Shown piece by piece: positions 35,597 through 44,172 of a stretch of DNA of 64,000 nt; within the stretch, counting starts at the first letter, position 1, and every line of letters begins with the position of its first letter. Both the position numbers and the translations under genes were made by a program. The stretch is from the NCBI RefSeq assembly GCF_024171695.1, contig NZ_JAMTCF010000007.1, positions 1 to 64,000 on the forward strand, in the 5' to 3' direction. The stretch is from Actinosynnema pretiosum (GTDB taxonomy: Bacteria; Actinomycetota; Actinomycetes; Mycobacteriales; Pseudonocardiaceae). The notes below the pieces were generated by a model, which was not told the origin of the DNA, searched no databases, and saw only the letters and a program-made list of their open reading frames with translations.

Positions 35597-36534
35597 ACCG
35601 CACCCTGAGGATCGGCACCCGAGGAAGCGCGCTGGCGCTCGCGCAGACCGGCATCATCGCCGACGCCCTGCGCGCCGCGGGCGCCCAGGTGGAGATCGTC
35701 ACGGTCTCCACGCCCGGTGACCGCTCGCACGCGCCCATCGCGGAGATCGGCATCGGGGTCTTCACCTCGGCGCTGCGCGACGCGCTCGCGCACGGCGAGG
35801 TCGACGTCGCCGTGCACTCGTACAAGGACCTGCCCACCGCCCCGGACACCCGGCTCTCGCTGGCCGCGATCCCGCAGCGGGAGGACCCGCGCGACGCGCT
35901 GGTCGCCCGCGACGGGCTCACCCTGGGCGAGCTGCCCCCCGGCTCCAAGGTCGGCACGGGCTCCCCGCGCCGCGCCACCCAGCTGGCCGCGCTCGGCCTC
36001 GGGCTGGAGATCCTGCCCATCCGGGGCAACATCGACAGCCGCATGGCCCGCGTCTTCGACGGCGAGCTGGACGCCGTCGTGCTCGCCCGCGCCGGGATCT
36101 CCCGGCTCGGCCGGGTCGAGAACATCACCGAGGTCCTCGACCCGATCCAGATGCTCCCCGCGCCCGCGCAGGGCGCACTGGCGATCGAGTGCCGGGTCGA
36201 CGACGTCGACACCGAGCACTTGCTCCGCTCCACGCTCGACGATTCGGCCAGTCGGGCCGCTGTCACCGCCGAGCGCGCCATGCTGGCCGCGCTCGAAGCC
36301 GGGTGCAGCGCGCCGGTCGGCGCACTGGCCGATGTGGTGGAAGACCTCGACGACGAGGGAGCGGTGGTCCTCCGCATCTCCCTCCGCGGGGTCGTGGCGG
36401 CGGAGGACGGCGACCTCCTCCGCGCGTCGGCCACCGGTGACTTGACCGCAGCAGAGGAACTCGGCCGCGCGCTGGCCGCCGAGTTGCTCGACCTCTCCGG
36501 CCACGCCGCAGCGCGGTCGGCGGGGCGTAGTTGA
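35593..36534 (+). CDS. hemC: Porphobilinogen deaminase (hydroxymethylbilane synthase)
   Basis: The 313-residue enzyme joins four porphobilinogens into hydroxymethylbilane. It has [15 protein letters not shown], the VHSYKDLPT catalytic region, [19 protein letters not shown] and the dipyrromethane-cofactor cysteine Cys238 in [11 protein letters not shown]. Translation starts at GTG 35593, overlapping the hemA stop (GTGA). Confidence 0.97.
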   Translation: MNRTLRIGTRGSALALAQTGIIADALRAAGAQVEIVTVSTPGDRSHAPIAEIGIGVFTSALRDALAHGEVDVAVHSYKDLPTAPDTRLSLAAIPQREDPRDALVARDGLTLGELPPGSKVGTGSPRRATQLAALGLGLEILPIRGNIDSRMARVFDGELDAVVLARAGISRLGRVENITEVLDPIQMLPAPAQGALAIECRVDDVDTEHLLRSTLDDSASRAAVTAERAMLAALEAGCSAPVGALADVVEDLDDEGAVVLRISLRGVVAAEDGDLLRASATGDLTAAEELGRALAAELLDLSGHAAARSAGRS

Positions 36535-36548
36535 TGGGGAGTGCCCTG

Positions 36549-38081
36549 ATGACCCGCGCGCGCAAGACCCCCGGCCGAGTCGCCTTCGTGGGCTCCGGCC
36601 CAGGTGACACCGGGCTCCTCACGGTCCGGGCCCGCGACCTCCTCGGCAAGGCCGAGCTGGTCGTGACGGACCCGGACGTGCCCGCCGAGGTGGTCGCCTT
36701 GGTCCCGGACGGCGTCGAGGTCCGGCCAGCGGTCGGCGAGCCCGCGGACGTGGCGAAGGACCTGGTGGCCGAGGCCAAGAACGGCGCGGCCGTGGTCCGG
36801 CTGGTCGCGGGCGACCCGCTGACCCTGGACTCCGTGGTCAAGGAGGCGCACGCCGTCTCCAAGACCACGATCGCCTTCGACGTGGTCCCCGGCGTGCCCG
36901 CGGGCACGGCCGTCCCCGCGTACGCGGGGGTCGCGCTGGGCGCGGTGCACACCGAGGCCGACGTGCGCGGCGCCGTCGACTGGGCCGGGCTCGCCTCGGC
37001 GACCGGCACGCTCGTGCTGCACGCGACCGGCGGCCACCTGGCCGAGGCGGCGTCCTCGCTGGTGGAGCACGGCCTGGCCCCGCAGACCCCGGTCGCGGTG
37101 ACCGCCGACGGCACCGGCTTCAGCCAGCGCACCGTCGACACCACGCTGGCCTCGCTGGCCGCCGACGCGGGCGAGCTGTCCGGCCCGCTGGTGGTCACGG
37201 TCGGCAGCGCGGTCGCGAACCGGCCGAAGCTGTCCTGGTGGGAGTCGCGGGCGCTGTACGGCTGGCGCGTGCTGGTGCCCAGGACCAAGGAGCAGGCGGG
37301 CGCGATGAGCGACCGGCTGCACTCGCACGGCGCCATCCCCGTGGAGGTGCCGACGATCTCCGTCGAGCCGCCGCGCAGCCCGGCGCAGATGGAGCGCTCG
37401 GTCAAGGGCCTGGTCGACGGCCGCTACCAGTGGGTCGTGTTCACCTCGACCAACGCGGTGCGCGCGGTGTGGGAGAAGTTCCGCGAGTTCGGCCTGGACG
37501 CCCGCGCGTTCTCCGGCGTGAAGATCGCCTGCGTCGGCGAGGCCACCGCGGCGAAGGTGCGCGGCTTCGGCATCATCCCGGAGCTGGTGCCGTCCGGCGA
37601 GCAGTCCTCCGAGGGCCTGCTGGCCGACTTCCCGCCGTACGACGACATCCTGGACCCGGTCGACCGGGTGCTGCTGCCGCGCGCCGACATCGCCACCGAG
37701 ACCCTCGCGGCGGGCCTGCGCGACCGGGGCTGGGAGATCGACGACGTGACGGCCTACCGCACCGTGCGGGCCGCCCCGCCGCCCGCCGACACCCGCGAGA
37801 TGATCAAGTCCGGCGGGTTCGACGCGGTGTGCTTCACCTCGTCGTCCACGGTCCGGAACCTGGTCGGCATCGCGGGCAAGCCGCACGCCCGCACGCTGGT
37901 GGCCTGCATCGGCCCGCAGACGGCGGAGACGGCGCGCGAGTTCGGCCTGCGCGTGGACGTGCAGCCCGAGGACGCGAACGTCCCGGCGCTGGTGGACGCG
38001 CTGGCGCAGCACGCGGCCAGGCTGCGCGCCGAGGGCGCGCTGCCCCCGCCGCGCAAGACCAAGCGCCTGCGCAGGTCCTGA
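36549..38081 (+). CDS. hemD: HemD with fused uroporphyrinogen methyltransferase-like domain
   Basis: The 510-residue protein fuses an N-terminal SUMT/CobA-like domain (about 1-245) to a C-terminal uroporphyrinogen-III synthase (about 250-500; WRVLVPRTKEQAG, WVVFTSTNAVRAV, FTSSSTVRNLVG). The synthase cyclises hydroxymethylbilane. The methyltransferase half keeps VGSGPGDTGLLT, but the family RLKGGDPFVFGRGGE motif reads VRLVAGDPLTLDSVV, so methylation is doubtful. M. tuberculosis Rv0511 looks alike (recalled). The ATG at 36549 follows GGGGAG; TTG 36531 is an alternative. Confidence 0.92.
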   Translation: MTRARKTPGRVAFVGSGPGDTGLLTVRARDLLGKAELVVTDPDVPAEVVALVPDGVEVRPAVGEPADVAKDLVAEAKNGAAVVRLVAGDPLTLDSVVKEAHAVSKTTIAFDVVPGVPAGTAVPAYAGVALGAVHTEADVRGAVDWAGLASATGTLVLHATGGHLAEAASSLVEHGLAPQTPVAVTADGTGFSQRTVDTTLASLAADAGELSGPLVVTVGSAVANRPKLSWWESRALYGWRVLVPRTKEQAGAMSDRLHSHGAIPVEVPTISVEPPRSPAQMERSVKGLVDGRYQWVVFTSTNAVRAVWEKFREFGLDARAFSGVKIACVGEATAAKVRGFGIIPELVPSGEQSSEGLLADFPPYDDILDPVDRVLLPRADIATETLAAGLRDRGWEIDDVTAYRTVRAAPPPADTREMIKSGGFDAVCFTSSSTVRNLVGIAGKPHARTLVACIGPQTAETAREFGLRVDVQPEDANVPALVDALAQHAARLRAEGALPPPRKTKRLRRS

Positions 38082-38113
38082 GCCACCCGCTGAGACCGGC
38101 GTGATCTGAGCCT

Positions 38114-38151
38114 CGCGCGGCCCGTCCCGGAACTCCGGGGCGGGCCGCGCG
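38114..38151 (+). terminator. Terminator-like hairpin between hemD and hemB
   Basis: An 18-bp stem with one G-T mismatch (38114-38131 with 38134-38151) follows the hemD stop by 32 nt. The rest of the 437-nt gap to hemB holds no gene that I can support; a weak CAGAAT (38244-38249) is the only -10 candidate seen. Confidence 0.65.
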
Positions 38152-38518
38152 CGTTGTGCCTGGTGCGCGGTGACCCGTTCGGCTCGCCGCCGGAGCGGGG
38201 GGCGCGCGGCACCCCCGGTGCGCCGGTGGTGGCGGGGCGGGGACAGAATCGGTGTGACGACGCTCGGTGACGAGCGCGTCGAGCGCCGCCCCCGCCGGGG
38301 AGCGCGCCGAGCAGGACCGCCGCTGGACGTGAGCCGGACCACCGGTTCCCGCCGAGCGCGGACCGCCCCGGCGTCGTCACGCCCGGTGATCGATCCGGGT
38401 GCGACCGCACGGCCGCGCCGGGCCCCCGGCGCGGGTGGTCCAGCAAGCCCGCCGCCCGGCGGCGCCCCGCGAGGCGGCGGACGGGCGGACCCGACAGCCG
38501 CCGAGGAGTGCACCGGAA

Positions 38519-39493
38519 GTGTTCCCGTCCCACCGCCCCCGCCGCCTGCGCACCACGCCCGCCATGCGCAGGCTGGTCGCCGAGACCGACGTCAGGCCGC
38601 GTCAGCTCGTGCTGCCCGCGTTCGTGAAGGAGGGCGCGCGGGAGGCCGTCGAGATCGCCTCCATGCCGGGCGTCTTCCAGCACAGCCGCGACTCGCTGCG
38701 CAAGGCCGCCGTCGAGGCGGTCGAGGCGGGTGTCGGCGGGATCATGCTGTTCGGCGTGCCCGCCGAGCGCGACGCCGTCGGCTCCGGCGCGACCGACCCG
38801 GACGGCGTCCTCAACGCCGCCCTGGCCGACCTGCGCTCCGAGCTGGGCGACGCCACCGTGCTGATGTCGGACTGCTGCCTGGACGAGTTCACCGACCACG
38901 GGCACTGCGGCGTGCTGGCCGCCGACGGGACCGTCGACAACGACGCGACCCTGGAGGTCTACGGCGAGATGGCCGTGGCCCAGGCCCGCGCGGGCGCCCA
39001 CCTGGTGGGTCCCAGCGGCATGATGGACGGCCAGGTCGGGTTCATCCGGACCGCGCTGGACGAGGCCGGGTTCGCCGACACCGGCATCCTCGCCTACACC
39101 GCCAAGTACTCGTCGGCGCTGTACGGGCCGTTCCGGGACGCGGTGGAGTCGCAGCTCAAGGGCGACCGCAAGACCTACCAGCAGGACCCGGCGAACGTCC
39201 GCGAGTCGCTGCGCGAGCTGGCCCTGGACCTCGCCGAGGGCGCCGACCTGGTCATGGTCAAGCCCGCGCTGCCCTACCTGGACGTGCTGCGGCAGGTCGC
39301 CGACGCCAGCGACGTGCCGGTGGCGGCGTACCAGATCTCCGGCGAGTACGCGATGGTCGAGGCCGCCGCCGCGAACGGCTGGATCGAGCGCGAGCGCACC
39401 GTGCTGGAGCTGCTGACCTCGATCCGGCGCGCGGGCGCCGACATCGTGCTCACCTACTGGGCGGCCGAGGCCGCGGCTTGGTTGGACCGCTGA
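38519..39493 (+). CDS. hemB: Delta-aminolevulinic acid dehydratase (porphobilinogen synthase)
   Basis: The 324-residue TIM-barrel enzyme condenses two 5-aminolevulinates into porphobilinogen. It starts [20 protein letters not shown] and has [17 protein letters not shown] and the Schiff-base lysine in [12 protein letters not shown]. The metal loop reads [13 protein letters not shown]: the ligands would be Cys120, Asp122 and Cys130, instead of three cysteines (zinc type) or the aspartate-rich magnesium type. The GTG at 38519 is supported by homology and by GAGGAG 11 nt upstream. Its stop overlaps the next ATG. Confidence 0.96.
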   Translation: MFPSHRPRRLRTTPAMRRLVAETDVRPRQLVLPAFVKEGAREAVEIASMPGVFQHSRDSLRKAAVEAVEAGVGGIMLFGVPAERDAVGSGATDPDGVLNAALADLRSELGDATVLMSDCCLDEFTDHGHCGVLAADGTVDNDATLEVYGEMAVAQARAGAHLVGPSGMMDGQVGFIRTALDEAGFADTGILAYTAKYSSALYGPFRDAVESQLKGDRKTYQQDPANVRESLRELALDLAEGADLVMVKPALPYLDVLRQVADASDVPVAAYQISGEYAMVEAAAANGWIERERTVLELLTSIRRAGADIVLTYWAAEAAAWLDR

Positions 39494-40059
39494 TGAGCGA
39501 GGGGTGGTTCGGCGCGCCGAAGAAGGACGAGGACAAGCCCAAGAAGCCCGCGCCGCCGAGGATGGTGGTGCTCGCGCAGCGGCTGTGGTTCGGGGTCGCC
39601 GCGCTGGGGCTGGTGGGGCTCGTCGTGCGGCTGATGGACCGGACGGCCGTCACCGCGCAGGTCAGGGCCGAGTACCCGGACTGGCACCAGTCGATGATCG
39701 ACGACGGGGTCACCGCGACGATCGGCGGCGCGCTGATGGTGCAGCTGCTGATGACGGCGGTGTACGTGCTGCTGGCGGTGCGGTTCGCCAGCGGGCAGAA
39801 CTGGGCGCGGATCGTGCTGACCGTGTTCGCCGGGTTCGGGATCGCCTCGAACGGCATCTCGCTGCTGGCGGTGGGCACGGGGCTGGCGGAGGTGCTGAAG
39901 GTCGCGGCGCCGCCGGTGTCCGACCTGGTCGTGGGCGGTGTGCTGCTGGTGGTCTACCCGGTGTCGCTGGTGCTGATGTACCACCCGACGACCAAGGGCT
40001 ACTTCCTCCCGCGACCACCCGTGACCGGCCCGCGACGCACGGTAGCTAACGGGTTGTAG
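39493..40059 (+). CDS. Membrane protein, paralog family member 1
   Basis: The 188-residue protein has about four transmembrane segments. It shares NWARIVLTVFAGFG in the middle and TTKGYFLPR near the end with the four genes that follow. A charged Lys/Asp/Pro N-terminus (residues 8-22) replaces the Gln/Tyr/Pro tail of its paralogs. ATG 39493 overlaps the hemB stop (TGATG), so it is translationally coupled to hemB. The C-terminus ends VANGL, and a copy of the DNA for these codons recurs at 40801-40818. Function unknown. Confidence 0.8.
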   Translation: MSEGWFGAPKKDEDKPKKPAPPRMVVLAQRLWFGVAALGLVGLVVRLMDRTAVTAQVRAEYPDWHQSMIDDGVTATIGGALMVQLLMTAVYVLLAVRFASGQNWARIVLTVFAGFGIASNGISLLAVGTGLAEVLKVAAPPVSDLVVGGVLLVVYPVSLVLMYHPTTKGYFLPRPPVTGPRRTVANGL

Positions 40060-40100
40060 TCGGACGGTTGTGCTGCGTCATGTCCGGCTTGTCGGTTCTC

Positions 40101-40106
40101 TACCGT
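40101..40106 (+). promoter_or_regulatory. -10 box of paralog 2
   Basis: TACCGT lies 7 nt before the ATG. The surrounding CTCTACCGT is repeated before paralog 3. Confidence 0.5.
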
Positions 40107-40113
40107 TCCGATC

Positions 40114-40773
40114 ATGACCACCCCCGATCCGCACGGCACGCCGGGACAGCCGCCGCAGGGGTACCCGCAGGCCGGGTACCCCCAGGCGGGCGTCCCGCAG
40201 GGCTACCCGCAGCAGGGCTACCCGCAGCAGGGCTACCCGCAGGCGGGCACCCCGCCGCAGGGCTATCCCTCGTTCCCGGCGGCCAACCCGATGTCCGAGG
40301 GCGAGCCGACGCCCCGCCCGAAGTCCGTCGACCTGTCCTTCCTGCTCTGGATGGTCAGCGCGGTCCTGTCCGTGCTGACGCTCATCGTCACCAACCTCAA
40401 CATCGAGGCGACGGTCGCCGAGACCGCGGCCCGGCTCACCGAGGCGGGTCTGCCCGTCGACCCGGCCGAGATCGACACGAGCGTCAGCGTCGTCAGCGTC
40501 GTGATCTCGCTGGCGATCAACGCGATCTGGGTCGCGGTGGCGTTCGTGATGCGCAACGGCGCGAACTGGGCGCGCATCGTGCTGACCGTCCTCGGCGCGC
40601 TGTCCCTGGTGTTCAGCTCGCTCTTCAGCCTCCTCTCGCTCCCCGTGCTGTTCTCCATCGGGGCGCTCGGCGTCGTGGAGGCGCTGCTCAGCATCGTGGG
40701 CATTCCGGTCATGCTCGCGGCCATCGTCTACATGTTCACCGGCGGTGCGGGCCGCTACTTCGCGACCAGGTGA
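40114..40773 (+). CDS. Membrane protein, paralog family member 2
   Basis: The 219-residue protein has an N-terminal cytoplasmic tail of YPQQG/YPQAG repeats (residues 13-52), then four transmembrane segments (about 75-95, 130-150, 160-180, 185-210). The core carries RNGANWARIVLTVLGAL and a C-terminal GGAGRYFATR. It is closest to paralog 3. After its TGA stop the frame continues for 14 codons to end in VANGL and TAG, as in paralog 1. Function unknown. Confidence 0.85.
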   Translation: MTTPDPHGTPGQPPQGYPQAGYPQAGVPQGYPQQGYPQQGYPQAGTPPQGYPSFPAANPMSEGEPTPRPKSVDLSFLLWMVSAVLSVLTLIVTNLNIEATVAETAARLTEAGLPVDPAEIDTSVSVVSVVISLAINAIWVAVAFVMRNGANWARIVLTVLGALSLVFSSLFSLLSLPVLFSIGALGVVEALLSIVGIPVMLAAIVYMFTGGAGRYFATR

Positions 40774-40858
40774 CGGCGTGGAGCCGGACGAGGTCGCAGG
40801 GTAGCTAACGGATTGTAGTTACTCACTCGTTCGGCTCACGTGAACCTCACACGGTCTC

Positions 40859-40864
40859 TACCGT
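40859..40864 (+). promoter_or_regulatory. -10 box of paralog 3
   Basis: TACCGT lies 7 nt before the ATG, in the same context as for paralog 2. Confidence 0.5.
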
Positions 40865-40871
40865 CCGGGCC

Positions 40872-41486
40872 ATGACCACCCCTAACCCGTACGACCCCTC
40901 CCAGCAGCAGCCCCAGCAGGGCTACCCCCAGCAGGGCTACCCCCAGCAGGCGTACCCGCAGCAGGCGTACCCGCAGGCCGGCTACCCGGCCTCCGCCCCG
41001 GACCCGGCCTCCCTGCAGCAGGTCACCCGCCCGAAGAACGTCGACCTGTCCTTCCTGCTCTGGCTGGTCTCCGCGGCGATATCCGTGGTCGGCTCGCTGC
41101 TGACCCTGCTGACATACGAGGAGCAGGTCAGGGTCACCCTGGAGGGCCTCGGCATGTCGCCGGAGCTGATCGAGCAGTCGCTCGCGGCCAGCGGCCCCTC
41201 CTACGTCAACCTGCTCCTCTCGCTCGCCATCACCGCAGCCTGGGTCGCGGTGGCGTTCGCGATGCGCAACGGCGCCAACTGGGCCCGCATCGTGCTGGCC
41301 ATCCTCGGCGGCATCTCGGTGCTCTTCTCGCTGTTCGGCACCGTGCTCGCGGTCGGTCTGCTGTTCTCCCTCGGCATCTTCGGCGTCCTGCAGGGCCTGC
41401 TGGCGCTGGTGGGCCTGCCGGTCATGATCGGCGCGATCGTCCTCATGTTCACCGGTGGCGCGAGCCGCTACTTCGCGAGCAACTGA
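40872..41486 (+). CDS. Membrane protein, paralog family member 3
   Basis: The 204-residue protein has the same plan as its upstream neighbour: a YPQQG/YPQQA repeat tail (residues 17-42), the motif PKNVDLSFLLWLVSAAIS entering the first helix, RNGANWARIVLAILGGI, and SRYFASN at the end. The two genes are clearly duplicates. The ATG at 40872 begins the same MTTPNP/MTTPDP sequence. Function unknown; the tail could bind partner proteins. Confidence 0.85.
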   Translation: MTTPNPYDPSQQQPQQGYPQQGYPQQAYPQQAYPQAGYPASAPDPASLQQVTRPKNVDLSFLLWLVSAAISVVGSLLTLLTYEEQVRVTLEGLGMSPELIEQSLAASGPSYVNLLLSLAITAAWVAVAFAMRNGANWARIVLAILGGISVLFSLFGTVLAVGLLFSLGIFGVLQGLLALVGLPVMIGAIVLMFTGGASRYFASN

Positions 41487-41495
41487 CGCAGCGGC

Positions 41496-41534
41496 CACGG
41501 GCCGCCGTCCACCGGGAGTGGACAGCGGCCCGTG
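41496..41534 (+). terminator. Terminator after paralog 3
   Basis: A 17-bp stem with one mismatch (41496-41512 with 41518-41534) has a 5-nt loop. It ends 9 nt before the -10 box of the next gene. Confidence 0.7.
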
Positions 41535-41542
41535 CCCGTAAT

Positions 41543-41548
41543 TACCGT
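41543..41548 (+). promoter_or_regulatory. -10 box of paralog 4
   Basis: TACCGT lies 8 nt before the GTG start, directly after a terminator hairpin. Confidence 0.45.
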
Positions 41549-41556
41549 TTTGGCCC

Positions 41557-42075
41557 GTGACCCCGCCGCAGGAGCCCCACCCCTCGCACCCCTACTCGCC
41601 CGCACCGCCGTTCACCGGCTCCGGGCCGTGGGAAGCGCCCGCGCCGCAGGTGCGACGCCCGAGCGAGGTCACTGCGGCCTTCTGGGTCTGGGTGTCCGGT
41701 TCCGCGCTGTTCACGCTGTTGGCGGCCTCGACACTGACCGCGTTCGACGAGATCGTGGACACGGTGGCCACCGCGCGGCCGTACCCCGGCGTGTCCGAGG
41801 CCGAGCTCGTGCCCCTGGTCACCACGGCCCTGATCGCCGCGCTCGTGCTGATCGTGGTGTTCGCCGGGCTGGCGGCGCTGTTCGCCTACCACGCGCGCCT
41901 CGGCAAGCCGTGGGCCCGAGTGGCGCTCACCGTGCTGGCCTGCATCGCGCTGGGCTGCCTGCTGCTCGCCGCCACCCTCCCCGCCCTCGTGATCGCGCTC
42001 ATCCCCCTGGTGGGCGCAGGCGCGCTCCACACCACCAAGGCCAAGGCCTACTTCGCGGCGGGCCGCTACCGTTAG
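41557..42075 (+). CDS. Membrane protein, paralog family member 4
   Basis: The 172-residue protein has a shorter Pro/His/Ser-rich tail (residues 1-30), then four transmembrane segments. The shared core is GKPWARVALTVLACIALG, and the end is TTKAKAYFAAGRYR, which links it to paralogs 1-3. GTG 41557 is the only start before the tail and has its own -10 box. Function unknown. Confidence 0.82.
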   Translation: MTPPQEPHPSHPYSPAPPFTGSGPWEAPAPQVRRPSEVTAAFWVWVSGSALFTLLAASTLTAFDEIVDTVATARPYPGVSEAELVPLVTTALIAALVLIVVFAGLAALFAYHARLGKPWARVALTVLACIALGCLLLAATLPALVIALIPLVGAGALHTTKAKAYFAAGRYR

Positions 42076-42223
42076 TCCTCTCATCCGCATCCGTCCCCTT
42101 GTCCGGGGACGCCCGATGCGGTGACACATCCGGCGGTGGCCGTCCCGTGCTCGGGGCGCCCACCCGCCGGTCGGCCGGGTGCGGGGGGCGTCCGGCAGGA
42201 GCAGCCGCCAGGGAGAAGAACGC

Positions 42224-42964
42224 ATGAGCGAGCCGTCGTGGGGCGATCAGGGACAGCAGGGCCAGGGGGACCCCGGCCAGCCCGGCACGAGCCCCGGCCA
42301 GTACGGCGCGGGTCAGTACAGCCCTGACCAGCACAGCCCCGACCAGTACGGCGCGGGCCAGTACAGCGCGAGCCAGTACGACCCGACCCAGTACGACCCC
42401 GGCGCGCAGCCGCACGGCTACCCGCAACACGCCTACCCGGCGCAGCCCTACCCGCAGCAGCCCTCCTACGGGGGTCCGAACCCGCAGCACCCGCAACAGC
42501 CGTGGCAGCCGGGCCTCCCGCAGATGTCCCCACCGCAGATGACCCCGGTGCAGAACGTCCTCGTCGGCCCCGGTCAGCGCCCCCTCGTCGTGCTGATCTC
42601 GTTCGCCCTGTGGGTGGCCGCCTCGCTGGCCTGGCCCGTCGGCTCGCTCTCGCTGACCCTCTACCGCGAGGGCGGTCTCGACGGCGGCGGGGCGATCATG
42701 GCGCTGTTCTTCACCTCGTGCGTCGCGATCGGCGGGGTGGCCTGCGCGGTCCGCCTGCTGCGCGGCAGCTCGGGCGCCCGCTTCGGCCTCGCGTTCGGCG
42801 GGGTGCTGCTCGGGCTGCTCGCCCTGCTGTTCGAGGTGGGCGGCGCGGACGGTGACGCGCTCGACTGGTTCCTCGTCGTGCTGCGCCTCGGCCTGCCGCT
42901 GCTCGCGGCCGTGCTGAGCTTCCTGCCGCCCGCCAAGCACCACTTCGCGGCGGGGGTGCGGTGA
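42224..42964 (+). CDS. Membrane protein, paralog family member 5 (divergent)
   Basis: The 246-residue protein has a long Gln/Tyr/Pro/Asp tail (about residues 8-115; repeated GQY, SQY and TQYD), then four transmembrane segments. The SSGARFGLAFGGVLLGL segment and the end AKHHFAAGVR place it as a distant member of the preceding family. The ATG at 42224 follows GGGAGAAG. The next gene overlaps by 4 nt. Function unknown. Confidence 0.8.
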   Translation: MSEPSWGDQGQQGQGDPGQPGTSPGQYGAGQYSPDQHSPDQYGAGQYSASQYDPTQYDPGAQPHGYPQHAYPAQPYPQQPSYGGPNPQHPQQPWQPGLPQMSPPQMTPVQNVLVGPGQRPLVVLISFALWVAASLAWPVGSLSLTLYREGGLDGGGAIMALFFTSCVAIGGVACAVRLLRGSSGARFGLAFGGVLLGLLALLFEVGGADGDALDWFLVVLRLGLPLLAAVLSFLPPAKHHFAAGVR

Positions 42965-43410
42965 CGGTGGAGCAGCCCACCCTGTACTCGGAGCGCGGCG
43001 CGACCTGGTGGCCGCTCGCCTGGGGACCCGCGTTCGCGCTGGCCGGGTTCGCCGTCGAGGCGCTGACCGGCGGGGCCCGCCCGCTGTTCTGGCTGGTCGT
43101 GGCCGTCGTGCTGCTGCTGCCCACCGCCGTGTGGGTGCAGGGCCGCAGGCGGGTGCTCGGCGTCCGGCTGACGCCGGTCGCGCTGCACCAGGGCCGCGAG
43201 GAGCTGCCGGTGCGCGACATCGCCGAGGTCAGGGACGTCGAGCCGAGGGCGGGCGCGCGCGTGCTCGGCGGCGGCTGGAGCCTGCCGCGCGGCACCGAGC
43301 CGGTGCCCGTGCGGCTGACGGACGGCACCGTCGCGCTCGGCTGGGCCCAGGACCGGGCCGCCCTGACCGAGGCCGTCGACCGCCTGCTGCGCGCGCCGGG
43401 CCGGTCGTGA
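42961..43410 (+). CDS. Small two-helix membrane protein (DUF3093-like layout)
   Basis: The 149-residue protein has two transmembrane segments (about residues 17-35 and 42-60) followed by a cytoplasmic beta-rich domain (LGVRLTPVALHQGREELPVRDIAEV, PVRLTDGTVALGWAQD) ending in a helix. This layout recalls the DUF3093 group of actinobacterial membrane proteins, but the match is not certain. GTG 42961 overlaps the upstream stop (GTGA). Function unknown. Confidence 0.75.
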   Translation: MTVEQPTLYSERGATWWPLAWGPAFALAGFAVEALTGGARPLFWLVVAVVLLLPTAVWVQGRRRVLGVRLTPVALHQGREELPVRDIAEVRDVEPRAGARVLGGGWSLPRGTEPVPVRLTDGTVALGWAQDRAALTEAVDRLLRAPGRS

Positions 43411-43423
43411 GAGGCTGCTGGTC

Positions 43424-43984
43424 GTGACGACCGCTGTGACGACCGGCGCGCCGACCGAGGCTCCCGGACCCGCGCTGCACCAGCCGAGGCGGGCGCTGAC
43501 CGCGGCGGCCGAGCTGCTGGGCGCGGTGCTGCTGCTGGTGGCGGCCTCCTGGACCTGGGACCGGGGCATCCGCCACTACAGCTACGACGCGGGCCCCGAC
43601 CTCCCGCAGCTGGAGTCCACGCGGTACTTCGGCAACTGGATCGGCGGGGCGGTCGTGCTCGGCGTGCTCGCCGGGCTGCTCGTGCTGGACGCCGTGCGGC
43701 AGGCGGTGCTGGCCGTGCGCACCAAGGGCGAGGACGGCTTCGAGCACGACGTGGACGACTACTCCGACGACTACCCCGACGACCGGTTCGAGGACCACGA
43801 CGGCCAAGAGCCGTTCCCCGCCGAGCGCTTCACCCCAACGGGCGCCCAGCACCCCACCGGCAACGGCCACTCACCCGCCACCGGCAACGGCCACTCGCCC
43901 ACCACCGGCAACGGCCACTCACCCGCCACCGCTACCGCCGCTCCCGAGCGTGACGCTGGTCCCAGCGGAACCGCCCGCACCTAG
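43424..43984 (+). CDS. Membrane protein with GNGHSP repeat tail
   Basis: The 186-residue protein has two transmembrane segments (about residues 25-45 and 72-95) and an acidic cytoplasmic segment ([12 protein letters not shown]). The C-terminal tail contains three copies of the octapeptide TGNGHSPA/T. No family is recognised. It follows the previous gene by 13 nt, so the three genes from 42224 form an operon. No terminator is clear before hemL. Confidence 0.75.
   Translation: MTTAVTTGAPTEAPGPALHQPRRALTAAAELLGAVLLLVAASWTWDRGIRHYSYDAGPDLPQLESTRYFGNWIGGAVVLGVLAGLLVLDAVRQAVLAVRTKGEDGFEHDVDDYSDDYPDDRFEDHDGQEPFPAERFTPTGAQHPTGNGHSPATGNGHSPTTGNGHSPATATAAPERDAGPSGTART
43857..43928 (+). repeat. 24-bp in-frame tandem repeat (3 units)
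   Basis: Three consecutive 24-bp units beginning ACCGGCAACGGCCACTC encode the TGNGHSP repeats of the membrane protein. They are nearly identical in DNA, so recently expanded. Confidence 0.88.
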
Positions 43985-44172
43985 CCGATCCAGGCGTTCC
44001 CGCTCGTAGGGGCCTCGCAGGAGCCTCGCGGGAGCGGGGCGCGGACCAGCGGGAAGACCAGTCAGACCCAGCCACAACGCGGCTCCGACGCGCAGCGGCC
44101 GGTGGTCTCGCGCCGCTGCGCGGCGCGGGGGCGCACCGCCCTCCCCCTCCACCCTCGTGTGAGACTGGTCCG

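Noticed and set aside
35553..38513. A 986-codon open frame on the minus strand across hemC and hemD
   Set aside because: It is antisense to genes with full catalytic motifs. Very GC-rich codons leave long stop-free antisense frames, and its translation is low-complexity Arg/Ala/Gly.
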